DNA of 22,754 bases. It comes from Clostridiales bacterium. Lineage in GTDB: Bacteria; Bacillota; Clostridia; Oscillospirales; Oscillospiraceae. The stretch lies in contig JAAYCC010000139.1 of assembly GCA_012729875.1 (NCBI GenBank), positions 1 through 22,754 of the forward strand, given 5' to 3'. Below the pieces are notes generated by a model, which worked only from the letters and a program-made list of their open reading frames with translations, was not told the origin of the DNA and made no database searches. Positions 1 to 6,576 of this stretch are shown piece after piece; position 1 is the first letter of the stretch, and each line of letters starts with the position of its first letter. The position numbers and the translations under genes were made by a program.

Positions 1-104
1 CTCACTATGATGGCGCCGTATTTACGGCGAAGGCAGGTGGAGCGGCTCAGAACGGAGTCCGCTATGCCGAGGTAATAGTTGTCCTTGCTTGTTCTCTTAT
101 CCAT
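1..104 (-). CDS. Deoxycytidylate (dCMP) deaminase, N-terminal fragment
   Basis: Only the first 34 codons lie in the window; the gene runs off the left edge. The start ATG (complement of 102-104) has a GGAGG ribosome binding site at 111-115. The peptide begins MDKRTSKDNYYLGIADSVLS and continues with SRSTCLRRKYGAIIV. This matches the N-terminus of the ComEB/dCMP deaminase family, where the segment with Cys-Leu-Arg-Arg-Lys-Tyr-Gly-Ala precedes the zinc-binding HAE motif (outside the window). The family converts dCMP to dUMP for thymidylate synthesis in the cytoplasm. It lies 17 bases downstream of the wall transpeptidase on the same strand with no terminator between, so co-transcription is likely. 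The family call is fairly secure from the N-terminus, but the catalytic core is not visible here. Confidence 0.8.
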   Translation of the reverse strand, partial: MDKRTSKDNYYLGIADSVLSRSTCLRRKYGAIIV

Positions 105-121
105 ATTGTTCCTCCGATTGA

Positions 122-2149
122 TCAGTAAACTACGACGGTTGTCCTGAGAGGGATATTGTTGTAAATATACCGCACATCCTCGTCGTACATACGGACACAG
201 CCATGGCTAATGGGATAGCCGATGGATGAGTCGCTTAATCTGGTAGTTCCCGGGTAGTAAATGCGGGAGTGGAAGGCATAGCCTGTATTGACCTTGAAGC
301 CTATGACGGGTTTTACGGTATATGTTCTGGTTGTCCATCCGTTGTAATTCTTGTATGTGGTGTAATAGACCCCGGGGGGAGTCCCGGTTCCGGGCGCGCC
401 GGTTCCGACGATGCAGCTGTGGACGAGCTTCCAGCCGCCCGTTTTCCCTTTGAAAATGTTGACGCGCTGCATTGAGAGGTTTACCCAGATAAGATAGTCG
501 GTTTCACTGGAGTAGCCCTTGGCGTTTATCCATATTTCCTTTTCGAAGTCCTTGTAATCATGCTCCTGAGCCCATTTCAAAGTGTAGTTGCCTTTATATC
601 CGAGGGTCACAAGCTCCAGCACCCTCTCAGTCTCCATCTTGTGGCTGTTGTCTGTCAGGTGGGCTATTTTGAGTGTGACGGTGCAATCCTGCGCTTCTAT
701 GACCGCACTGTCGGCACTGCCGCCGCCGTCAAGGGCGGTGCCGCGTCCCGCGACGGTGACAGAACCCGCCTTGCCATCAACAGTAATATGGTTGTAAAGG
801 CCGCTGACGGAGATGTTCTCTGCCCTGCCGTTTATTTTGACCGAATTGGAGCCGCCGGAGATGGCCATGTCGCTTACGGAAATGCTATCTGTATCGCCAT
901 CTATGGAGATAGTGTTTGAGTTACCTGAGACCTCCATTCTGCTGACTGCCATATCCGGAGTAAGGGTAACGGTGTTTGAGCTTCCGGAAACAGTCAAGCC
1001 ACTTACCAAGGCTTCAGAACCGAGAACAACGGTGTTGGAGCTGCCGGAGATCTCTATGCTGCTGACTGAGGCCTTGCCAGCCAGAGTTATGGTGTTGCCG
1101 TCTCCGATTATTTTCAGCTTGCCGTATGTGCCGCTTACAGCTACGTTTGCTCCGTTTGCGGAGACAGCGACGCTGTCGTGAGTTCCGCTTATTTCGGCGG
1201 AAACGCCTTTACTTGTGATTTCGATGTTGCGTACATTGTCCTCTGCTATTACTGCGTTACAGCTCCCGGCGAGCTGCAGAGTGGTGATAGCCGCGCCGCT
1301 GAAGGCAAAGTCGTCTATTGTGCAGCTGCCGCAGTCGAGAACAAGCCTGCTTATATTTGAGTTGCCGTATACGGCAAGGCGGGTGAGCTTATGGCTGCGG
1401 ATGGTTATTTCATCGGCTTCAACGGCGCAGAGGGATATATTTGACGAGGAGCAGTCAAACCATACGCCGTCCGTGAGCCTGAGATTCAGAAGATTTCCGC
1501 CGCCCGATATGACACTTCCCCCACCGGTCACGGAGCCGAGCGATTTTGCGGGGACATAGTTTTTTGCCAGACGGTACAGAACTGTAAGAAATTCGGCGCG
1601 GGTGATGCTCCCGTTTGTGTTTAGAGCGCCGCCGTAACCCACGACCAGCCCGTCGCTTATTAGCTGCGCTATTGCGGGTCTGTTTGCAGCGCTTATTGCG
1701 GAAGCGTCTGAAAACTTGGGCAACACGTTGAGATCGGGATCGGCCGGTGTCAGGGAAAAGGCCCTCGCCATCATTGAGAAGGCGTCCTGCCGCGTCATAA
1801 CTGAGTCCACACTGCAGCTTCCGTCTACAAGGCCGAGCCAGACGGCCTTTTGGAGGGCTTCATAATACCACACGCCCTCGTCCGCAGATATTTCGGCCTT
1901 CTCAGAGGCGTTTAACAGACGGGTTAGTATGGTGATCATCTGGGCGGTGGTTATGGCGGAGTCGGGGCGCAGAGTACCGTCCTCATATCCCTCGATAAGG
2001 CCGTCCGAGAGGCCGCTCAGCATGGTCTCCTCCGCCCAGTGGCCGGAGACATCGGCATATTCGTCCCACTCCAGGGCAAACGCACAGGAAAAAGCGGACA
2101 AGATGATTGTTATGAACAGAAAAAACACAAGCTGTTTTTGTATTCGCAT
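122..2149 (-). CDS. SLH-domain, beta-repeat L,D-transpeptidase (YkuD fold), secreted
   Basis: A 675-residue exported wall enzyme. Residues 1-25 form a signal peptide with a long hydrophobic core ending in AFA. Three SLH domains follow, at about 31-82, 91-135 and 146-195. SLH domains anchor proteins to secondary wall polymers. A Gly-rich linker (about 203-225) leads into about 260 residues of Ser/Asn/Val-rich repeats with recurring SGSSNTV-like units, suggesting a beta-solenoid. The C-terminal 130 residues are an L,D-transpeptidase domain: His627, then the signature SHGCVRM with His649, catalytic Cys651 and Arg653. Such enzymes make 3-3 peptidoglycan crosslinks or attach proteins to the wall. 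All catalytic residues are present. The SLH order and the long repeat spacer are the unusual parts. The promoter lies at 2191-2218 and the gene probably shares a transcript with the downstream deaminase. Whether it crosslinks wall or modifies another acceptor cannot be told from sequence. Confidence 0.9.
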   Translation of the reverse strand: MRIQKQLVFFLFITIILSAFSCAFALEWDEYADVSGHWAEETMLSGLSDGLIEGYEDGTLRPDSAITTAQMITILTRLLNASEKAEISADEGVWYYEALQKAVWLGLVDGSCSVDSVMTRQDAFSMMARAFSLTPADPDLNVLPKFSDASAISAANRPAIAQLISDGLVVGYGGALNTNGSITRAEFLTVLYRLAKNYVPAKSLGSVTGGGSVISGGGNLLNLRLTDGVWFDCSSSNISLCAVEADEITIRSHKLTRLAVYGNSNISRLVLDCGSCTIDDFAFSGAAITTLQLAGSCNAVIAEDNVRNIEITSKGVSAEISGTHDSVAVSANGANVAVSGTYGKLKIIGDGNTITLAGKASVSSIEISGSSNTVVLGSEALVSGLTVSGSSNTVTLTPDMAVSRMEVSGNSNTISIDGDTDSISVSDMAISGGSNSVKINGRAENISVSGLYNHITVDGKAGSVTVAGRGTALDGGGSADSAVIEAQDCTVTLKIAHLTDNSHKMETERVLELVTLGYKGNYTLKWAQEHDYKDFEKEIWINAKGYSSETDYLIWVNLSMQRVNIFKGKTGGWKLVHSCIVGTGAPGTGTPPGVYYTTYKNYNGWTTRTYTVKPVIGFKVNTGYAFHSRIYYPGTTRLSDSSIGYPISHGCVRMYDEDVRYIYNNIPLRTTVVVY

Positions 2150-2172
2150 ATATCCGTACCCCTATTTATGTT

Positions 2173-2200
2173 TTCAAACTGCATGACAATAGTATATAAT
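2173..2200 (+). promoter_or_regulatory. Promoter for queH-queT
   Basis: A perfect TATAAT at 2195-2200 has a weak -35-like TTCAAA at 2173-2178 with a 16-base spacer. It lies 61 bases before the queH ATG. No terminator hairpin or preQ1 riboswitch fold was recognised in the short leader. Confidence 0.45.
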
Positions 2201-2218
2201 AACGAAAGGACAAGTCAA
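2191..2218 (-). promoter_or_regulatory. Promoter for the SLH L,D-transpeptidase gene
   Basis: Read on the minus strand, TTGACT (complement of 2213-2218) and TATACT (complement of 2191-2196) are separated by 16 bases, a good vegetative sigma-A pattern about 42 bases before the start codon. Its -10 box overlaps the -10 box of the divergent queH promoter by two bases. Confidence 0.6.
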
Positions 2219-2261
2219 CAAAAAACTGATAACATTTTCCAGATGAAATTAGGTGTAACTC

Positions 2262-2879
2262 ATGAGACATAATTATCAGCTTGATACGGACGCTGTGTTA
2301 AGTGCGTTGGGCGATAAGAGGCCGACACTGCTGCTGCAGTGCTGCTGCGGCCCCTGCAGCAGTTATGTGCTGGAGTATCTTACGCGCTATTTCGATGTTA
2401 CGATACTCTTTTACAATCCGAATATCCAGCCGAGACGGGAATACGACAAACGGCTCTACTGGCTGCGTGAGGTGATCGCGCGTTATGGCAGTCAGGTGAA
2501 GATGCTGGAGTGCGGCTATGACGGCGAGAGTTTTTCTGAAGTCGTCAAGGGTCTGGAACGCGAGCCGGAGGGCGGGGCTCGCTGTACCGAGTGCTTTAAG
2601 CTCCGTCTGAGGGAGACGGCAAGACTTGCCGGGGACAACGGTTTCGACTGGTTTTGTACGACGCTGACCGTAAGCCCACACAAGGACAGCGAAAGAATTA
2701 ATGAAATCGGACTTGCATGCGGCAGGCAGTATGGGGTAAAATGGCTGCCGTCGGACTTTAAGAAGCGCGAGGGATACAAGCGCTCCACAGAGCTGTCGCG
2801 GGAATATGGACTGTACCGTCAGAGCTACTGCGGATGCCTTTACAGCCTTGCGGAATCGGAAAACTTAAATAGAGGGTGA
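2262..2879 (+). CDS. queH: Epoxyqueuosine reductase QueH
   Basis: A 205-residue cytoplasmic enzyme of the QueH (formerly DUF208) family. QueH reduces epoxyqueuosine to queuosine at the tRNA wobble position 34, the last step of queuosine synthesis, and is unrelated to QueG. The diagnostic cysteines are visible: the LLLQCCCGPCS motif with Cys27, Cys28, Cys29 and Cys32, then Cys108-x2-Cys111 (RCTECF), then Cys190-x-Cys192 (YCGC) near the C-terminus. The family uses these to hold a [4Fe-4S] cluster and a nearby metal or redox disulfide. Other family blocks are FYNPNIQP and TTLTVSPHKD. Length is usual for the family. The ATG at 2262 has AGGTG at 2251-2255. Its stop overlaps a GTG near the queT start, so the two are translationally close and probably one operon. 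Confidence 0.95.
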   Translation: MRHNYQLDTDAVLSALGDKRPTLLLQCCCGPCSSYVLEYLTRYFDVTILFYNPNIQPRREYDKRLYWLREVIARYGSQVKMLECGYDGESFSEVVKGLEREPEGGARCTECFKLRLRETARLAGDNGFDWFCTTLTVSPHKDSERINEIGLACGRQYGVKWLPSDFKKREGYKRSTELSREYGLYRQSYCGCLYSLAESENLNRG

Positions 2880-2884
2880 AACAG

Positions 2885-3445
2885 ATGACCGGCACTACGA
2901 ATAGAATAGTATACTCAGCTCTTATAGCGGCAATATACGCAGCGCTTACAATGGTGCTGGCGCCTATTAGCTACGGCGCTTTGCAGTTTCGCGTCTCAGA
3001 GGCGCTATGCATTTTACCGTTTTTCTTTCCGGCCTCCGCTTGGGGGCTGTTTGCCGGCTGTGCCATTTCCAACATTATCAGCTCGGCGGGTATTCTGGAC
3101 ATAGTTTTTGGCTCGCTCTCGACGCTGCTTGCGGGGCTTTGTACCGCCGCAATAGGGAAAAGCGCAAGAAAAAAGACCGAGGTAAGTGTCGGCGAGGCAG
3201 CTCAGCCGGTGAGTTGGGGAGCTTGTATTGCCGCTTGTGCTATGCCTGTTCTTTTCAACGGTCCTATTGTGGGGGCTGAACTTGCTTATCTTTTTCCGCT
3301 GGACGACGGTTTTTGGTACAGTTTTTTAGTTTTTGGGGCGCAGGTCGCACTGGGCGAGATTGCCGTGCTCTATCTGCTGGGACTTCCGCTTATGCGCTTT
3401 TTGCTGAATAACAAGCGGTTTTCCGGCTTCTTCTACGGCCTTTAA
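2885..3445 (+). CDS. queT: QueT-family transporter, S component for a queuosine precursor
   Basis: An integral membrane protein of 186 residues from the chosen ATG. It matches the QueT family (substrate-binding S components of ECF-type vitamin transporters thought to import queuosine precursors such as preQ1 or queuine). The N-terminal block with LAPISYGALQFRVSEAL, the LPFFFPASAWGLFAGC segment, and the late FNGPIVGAEL segment are typical. About five or six hydrophobic segments are visible, with a short charged cytoplasmic loop (SARKKTEVS) in the middle. The ATG at 2885 is preferred because GAGGGTGA at 2872-2879 makes a suitable ribosome binding site. A GTG at 2876, overlapping the queH stop, is the alternative and adds three residues. 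Linkage to queH supports a queuosine role. The ECF energising module (EcfA, EcfT) is not in the window. Confidence 0.9.
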   Translation: MTGTTNRIVYSALIAAIYAALTMVLAPISYGALQFRVSEALCILPFFFPASAWGLFAGCAISNIISSAGILDIVFGSLSTLLAGLCTAAIGKSARKKTEVSVGEAAQPVSWGACIAACAMPVLFNGPIVGAELAYLFPLDDGFWYSFLVFGAQVALGEIAVLYLLGLPLMRFLLNNKRFSGFFYGL

Positions 3446-3467
3446 CGGAACCACATGCCGTTTTTTC
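3444..3467 (+). terminator. Weak candidate terminator after queT
   Basis: AACGG at 3444-3448 can pair with CCGTT further on, followed directly by a run of six T. The stem is only five pairs with a nine-base loop, so it is a marginal terminator. It sits immediately before the rpmH promoter, where a terminator would be expected. Confidence 0.4.
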
Positions 3468-3469
3468 TG

Positions 3470-3499
3470 TTGACACATTACATTTCTATACTGTATAAT
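3470..3499 (+). promoter_or_regulatory. Consensus sigma-A promoter for rpmH-rnpA-yidD-yidC-jag-acpP
   Basis: TTGACA at 3470-3475 and TATAAT at 3494-3499 are both exact consensus hexamers with an 18-base spacer. The predicted transcript starts near 3506, giving a leader of about 136 bases before rpmH. This is the best promoter in the window, as expected for a ribosomal protein operon. Confidence 0.85.
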
Positions 3500-3515
3500 A
3501 ACATAGTTTCCGCAG

Positions 3516-3610
3516 AATATTGTTCGGAGCATATATTTTGTCAACTGCTGTGGCGGCTTGAGGCTTTTTACAGCACCGGATTTAAGTCCGGAACATGCCG
3601 CCGCTGTTGA
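3516..3610 (+). promoter_or_regulatory. Structured 5' leader of rpmH: hairpin plus pseudoknotted three-way junction
   Basis: Complementary segments found by eye. A leading hairpin pairs AATATTG (3516-3522) with CA and ATATT (3530-3537). An outer helix pairs TCAAC (3541-3545) with GTTGA (3606-3610). A second helix, directly abutting, pairs TGCTGT (3546-3551) with ACAGCA (3570-3575). A third, again abutting, pairs CCGGAT (3576-3581) with GTCCGG (3586-3591), with a TTAA loop and one G-T wobble. Finally GGCGGC (3552-3557) in the loop of helix two is complementary to GCCGCC (3597-3602), making either a pseudoknot or an alternative nested stem. There is no T run after the last helix, so a translational or processing role is more likely than termination. 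A ribosomal-protein leader that senses L34 or assembly state is a reasonable guess, not shown. Confidence 0.55.
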
Positions 3611-3641
3611 GTATTATTCTACGAAAGGAAGGTGTACGAAG

Positions 3642-3779
3642 ATGACTGTTCGTACCTATCAGCCCAAGAAGCGCCATGCTCAGAAAGAGCACGGATTCCG
3701 CAAAAGAATGTCTACCAGGAGCGGACGCAAGGTTCTTGCGCGCCGCAGAGCCAAGGGCAGAGCAAAACTCTCATACTAA
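3642..3779 (+). CDS. rpmH: 50S ribosomal protein bL34
   Basis: A 45-residue very basic protein. The whole sequence follows the family: RTYQPKKRHAQKEHGFRKRM, then the STRSGRKVLARRRAKGR core and LSY at the C-terminus. bL34 is a small core component of the large ribosomal subunit that packs into 23S rRNA. The ATG at 3642 is chosen because it gives the canonical N-terminus and has AAGGAAGGTG at 3625-3634 as a strong ribosome binding site. An in-frame opening extends upstream into the leader but is not coding. It is the first gene of the operon. In many bacteria dnaA lies upstream of rpmH on the other strand; here queT lies there instead. Confidence 0.97.
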   Translation: MTVRTYQPKKRHAQKEHGFRKRMSTRSGRKVLARRRAKGRAKLSY

Positions 3780-3826
3780 TGGGAGACCGGTTTGAACGCA
3801 TGTGGTCTTTGGCGGCTTTTTTCACA

Positions 3827-3886
3827 GGCAGATAACGTTTCAGGGCGGAGCTATCCGCCCTTTAAGTGCTTGTCTGCGTTATTGCC
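3827..3886 (+). other. Nested stem structure between rpmH and rnpA
   Basis: The inner hairpin is GGGCGGA (3843-3849), loop GCTA, TCCGCCC (3854-3860): seven perfect pairs. It is enclosed by a second stem in which GGC and ATAACG (3827-3829, 3832-3837) pair with CGTTAT and GCC (3877-3882, 3884-3886), with a small internal loop. No long T run follows the inner stem (only TTTAAG), so it is not a typical terminator. It may set the strong rpmH/rnpA expression difference by partial termination, RNA stabilisation or cleavage. A competing pairing of GCAGA with TCTGC is also possible. Confidence 0.5.
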
Positions 3887-3905
3887 GGCGAAAGGAATGT
3901 GAAGA

Positions 3906-4259
3906 TTGAAATATTCGGTTTCAATGAAAAACAATCATGAGTTTCGGCGGCTCTATACAAAGGGGAAAAGCGCTTCAACACCCACGTTGGTAGTTTATTA
4001 TCGAAGGACGAGGCGAGACTATAACCAATTGGGTGTCACGGTCAGTACAAAGATCGGCAAGGCGGTATTGCGCAACCGTATCCGACGGAGGATACGTGAA
4101 ATCTACAGACTCAACGAGGAGAAGCTGCCCAGGGGTCTAGACATTGTTGTGGTAGCCCGTGTGAGAAGCCGTTATGTGGACTATGCACAGCTTGAAAAGG
4201 ATTTTCTGCACGCATGCGGGAGTTTGGGAATAATCAATGGGGGCGGTGCTGTCAAATGA
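3906..4259 (+). CDS. rnpA: Ribonuclease P protein component
   Basis: A 117-residue basic protein that binds the catalytic RNase P RNA and helps process the 5' end of precursor tRNAs. The family signature is clear: KIGKAVLRNRIRRRIREIYR, carrying the RNR motif and following arginines, preceded by the NHEFRRLYTKGKS and LVVYYRR strands of the central cleft. Length is normal. The start is TTG at 3906 with AAAGGA at 3891-3896. An ATG at 3924 lacks a ribosome binding site and would cut the usual N-terminal strand. It follows rpmH after a 126-base structured gap and its stop overlaps the yidD ATG (ATGA). Confidence 0.96.
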   Translation: MKYSVSMKNNHEFRRLYTKGKSASTPTLVVYYRRTRRDYNQLGVTVSTKIGKAVLRNRIRRRIREIYRLNEEKLPRGLDIVVVARVRSRYVDYAQLEKDFLHACGSLGIINGGGAVK

Positions 4260-4474
4260 AGAAGCTCCTTATAATGCTTATCAAATTCTACCGAAAGAGC
4301 ATTTCCCCATACACGAAGCCTTCATGCCGCTTTGTTCCGACCTGCTCGGAGTATGCGTTAGAGGCTGTGCAAAAATACGGAGCCGCAAAAGGCTCGTGGC
4401 TCGCTGTAAAACGACTTACAAAGTGCCACCCCTTTCACAGAGGGGAGCACGATTTCTATGACCCGGTCCCTTGA
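4256..4474 (+). CDS. yidD: Membrane protein insertion efficiency factor YidD
   Basis: A 72-residue protein of the YidD (DUF37) family, normally found between rnpA and yidC and thought to help insertion of membrane proteins at the inner face of the membrane. It has the N-terminal amphipathic helix (MKKLLIMLIKFYRKSISPY), the conserved CRFVPTCSEYALEA block with its two cysteines, and the late CHPFHRGEHDFYDPVP block. The ATG at 4256 overlaps the rnpA stop, giving translational coupling, with a G-rich GGGGGCGG at about 4239-4246. A longer in-frame start at 4214 lies wholly inside rnpA and adds a non-conserved extension. Confidence 0.95.
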   Translation: MKKLLIMLIKFYRKSISPYTKPSCRFVPTCSEYALEAVQKYGAAKGSWLAVKRLTKCHPFHRGEHDFYDPVP

Positions 4475-4500
4475 CCGAAATAACCGATTAGGAGAGACAA

Positions 4501-5742
4501 ATGTCTTTTGGTGAAATCATAACGTATCCGTTTTCGTGGCTTTTGCTGACATTTTATGAGTGGACAGGCAACTACGGAGTGTCCGTGCTTGCCTTTGCTC
4601 TTGCGGTCAAGCTCGTTCTGCTTCCTTTCCAGATGAAGAGTAAACGCAGTACAATGCGTACCGCTCGTCTCACGCCCATTATGAAGGATCTGGAGAAAAA
4701 ATACGGCGACAACAAGGCAAAGTATCAGCAGGAAGTCGCTAAGTTCTATAAAGAGGAAAAGATAAACCCCATGTCGGGCTGTCTTTGGTCCATCATTCCT
4801 TTTCCCATTCTTATAGCGCTTTATAGCGTTATCCGCCAGCCTCTTACAAGACTTATGCGTTTGACTGCGGAGCAGGTTACCGCTATCACAGAAAGACTTG
4901 CAAATTTGGATCTGTACACGATTCCTGAAAAAGCAAACGCATATTCGGAAATTACTCTGGCGAATCTTGTGCATGAGAACTACCATGCTTTTCAGGGAAT
5001 TTCCGATAGACTTATAGATCTTGACTTCAGCTTTCTTGGAATGAACCTGGGACAGCGCCCTCAGTGGAACTTTTTCTTAAAAGTTGATTGGAGCGACCCG
5101 TCCGTATGGGGACCTGCACTGGGACTCTTTATGATCCCTGTCATTTCAGCGCTGCTTTCGTACTTTGCTATGAAGATCAGCAGCGCCGCAAATCCCCCGG
5201 CAATGGAAGCTCAGCAGCAGTCAATGAAGGGTATGATGCTTTTCATGCCTCTGTTTTCGGTCTATATCGGATTTATTATGCCTGCTGCTCTGGGTATATA
5301 CTGGATCGCTGGCAGCGTTTTAGGTATTATTCAGGATGCCATACTCAATAAGCACTACAAGAAGATCCTGGACGTTGAGGACGAGGAACGCCGCAAGCGT
5401 CTGTACGCCAGAGAGGAAGAGCTTGAGCGCAAGCGTCTTGAGACCGAGAAACTTCGTGAGATCGGAGCAACAGAGAGAAACAAAAATACCAGCAAGAAGA
5501 AACTTCAGGCGGCCGAGAGGGCCCAGCAGGAAGAGCGCCTCGCCGCGGAAAAGGCCCGCCAAAGAGCACAGTCGGATACCCAGGAGGACAATGGTTCCCA
5601 GGTGGGTAACCGCAAGTATGCGCGCGGCAGAGCCTATGTCGAGGACAGATTCAATTCAGATGAGGCATCCTATAATGACGAGAACGGAACGGAGACTTCC
5701 CAGCAGGCCGGCGATGCCGGAGAGGACGGAGACAATGCCTGA
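4501..5742 (+). CDS. yidC: Membrane protein insertase YidC/SpoIIIJ/OxaA family
   Basis: A 413-residue polytopic membrane protein that inserts and folds inner-membrane proteins, alone or with SecYEG. Core helices are visible at about 26-45 (SVLAFALAVKLVLLPFQ), 95-118 (PMSGCLWSIIPFPILIALYS), 200-228 and 245-285. A basic cytoplasmic coiled-coil loop (MKSKRSTMRTARLTPIMKDL) sits between the first two. No lipoprotein box is present, unlike some Bacillus paralogs. There is an enlarged loop at about 118-195 between core helices. The C-terminal 125 residues form a long mixed-charge, probably coiled-coil tail (many EER, RKR and ERK runs), ending in an acidic Asn/Asp/Glu-rich stretch. Basic tails of some family members contact the ribosome. 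Ribosome binding site AGGAGAG precedes the ATG by 6-7 bases. Confidence 0.95.
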   Translation: MSFGEIITYPFSWLLLTFYEWTGNYGVSVLAFALAVKLVLLPFQMKSKRSTMRTARLTPIMKDLEKKYGDNKAKYQQEVAKFYKEEKINPMSGCLWSIIPFPILIALYSVIRQPLTRLMRLTAEQVTAITERLANLDLYTIPEKANAYSEITLANLVHENYHAFQGISDRLIDLDFSFLGMNLGQRPQWNFFLKVDWSDPSVWGPALGLFMIPVISALLSYFAMKISSAANPPAMEAQQQSMKGMMLFMPLFSVYIGFIMPAALGIYWIAGSVLGIIQDAILNKHYKKILDVEDEERRKRLYAREEELERKRLETEKLREIGATERNKNTSKKKLQAAERAQQEERLAAEKARQRAQSDTQEDNGSQVGNRKYARGRAYVEDRFNSDEASYNDENGTETSQQAGDAGEDGDNA

Positions 5743-5794
5743 TTTTACAATCACTCCTAGCCGTACAAATAATACTATGGGAGAGTAACGATCA

Positions 5795-6544
5795 ATGCAG
5801 AAGTATATTGAAGTAAGCGGAAAGTCGGAGGAAGAGGCTGTGGCCAATGCCCTGCGTCAGTTGGGCCTTCCCAGAGAGGACGTATCTATTGAGTTAGTCG
5901 AGAGAGCTAAATCTGGATTTTTGGGTATCGGCGCGAGTCCGGCCATCATAAAAGTATATTATGAGGCCCCTGATGAATCGCTTGATGAGAAAAAGACGGC
6001 CGAGCCTGTAAAGGCGCCTGAGCAGGACAAGAATCGTGGTCAGGATAGAAGCGCTATTACCACATCAGCGGCCGCTGAAAAGGCCCACAGCTTCCTTGAC
6101 GGTCTTTTAGAGCATATGGATACCAAGGCGAATATAAATATTAACGAAAAAGAGGACGGTTCGATATTCATTGAACTGAGCGGCGACAGTATGGGAGCGG
6201 TTATCGGCAGAAGGGGCGAGACCCTTGACGCCATCCAACACCTGACGAATTACGCGGTCAACCGCGGAGCCGAGGAGAGGATCCGTATCAGCATCGATGC
6301 TGAGAACTACCGCGCAAAGCGTGAGGAAGCCCTCGTGAGATTGGCCGAAAAGATGGCGGCCAAAGCTCTAAAGTACAAAAGAAGCATGGCCCTCGAGCCT
6401 ATGAACTCCTACGAGCGCCATGTTATCCATACAGCGCTCCAGAGCTATGAGGGAGTGACCACCAGCTCCACAGGTACAGAGCCCAACCGCAGAGTTGTCA
6501 TCTCCTGTGAAAAACCAACAGACAATCATTCCAGATACAATTAA
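5795..6544 (+). CDS. jag: RNA-binding protein Jag/KhpB (SpoIIIJ-associated)
   Basis: A 249-residue cytoplasmic RNA-binding protein. Domain order is Jag-N (about 1-55, with YIEVSGKSEEEAVANALRQL and the KSGFLGIGA loop), a variable charged linker (about 60-100), a KH-type domain (about 105-160, with the GAVIGRRGETLDAIQ loop contacting RNA), and a C-terminal R3H domain (about 165-245, ending RRVVISCEK). KhpB partners with KhpA in other Firmicutes and affects cell elongation and RNA regulation. Here the R3H motif in the segment NSYERHVIHTAL lacks a strict Arg-x3-His spacing but keeps Arg and His. It follows yidC after 52 bases. GGGAGAG at about 5779-5785 serves as ribosome binding site. In most relatives mnmE and mnmG come next; here acpP does. 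Confidence 0.95.
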   Translation: MQKYIEVSGKSEEEAVANALRQLGLPREDVSIELVERAKSGFLGIGASPAIIKVYYEAPDESLDEKKTAEPVKAPEQDKNRGQDRSAITTSAAAEKAHSFLDGLLEHMDTKANININEKEDGSIFIELSGDSMGAVIGRRGETLDAIQHLTNYAVNRGAEERIRISIDAENYRAKREEALVRLAEKMAAKALKYKRSMALEPMNSYERHVIHTALQSYEGVTTSSTGTEPNRRVVISCEKPTDNHSRYN

Positions 6545-6576
6545 TTAAACTGATTGGTAAAATAGGGGGATATAAT

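Noticed and set aside
470..1500. Repeats in the wall gene as a DNA tandem array
   Set aside because: The repetition is at the protein level (Ser/Asn/Val units) and degenerate in DNA, so it is not an unstable tandem repeat or CRISPR.
269..2186. Several plus-strand open frames inside the wall transpeptidase gene
   Set aside because: They mirror the minus-strand coding sequence, lack ribosome binding sites and have no recognisable domains.
2200..2261. preQ1 riboswitch before queH
   Set aside because: A short A-rich segment resembles the tail of a preQ1 aptamer (AAAAACTGA), but no matching GC stem or loop was found in the 60-base leader.
3446..3641. Possible replication origin beside rpmH
   Set aside because: rpmH often adjoins dnaA and oriC, but no DnaA-box cluster (TTATCCACA-like) or dnaA gene was seen, and queT lies upstream.
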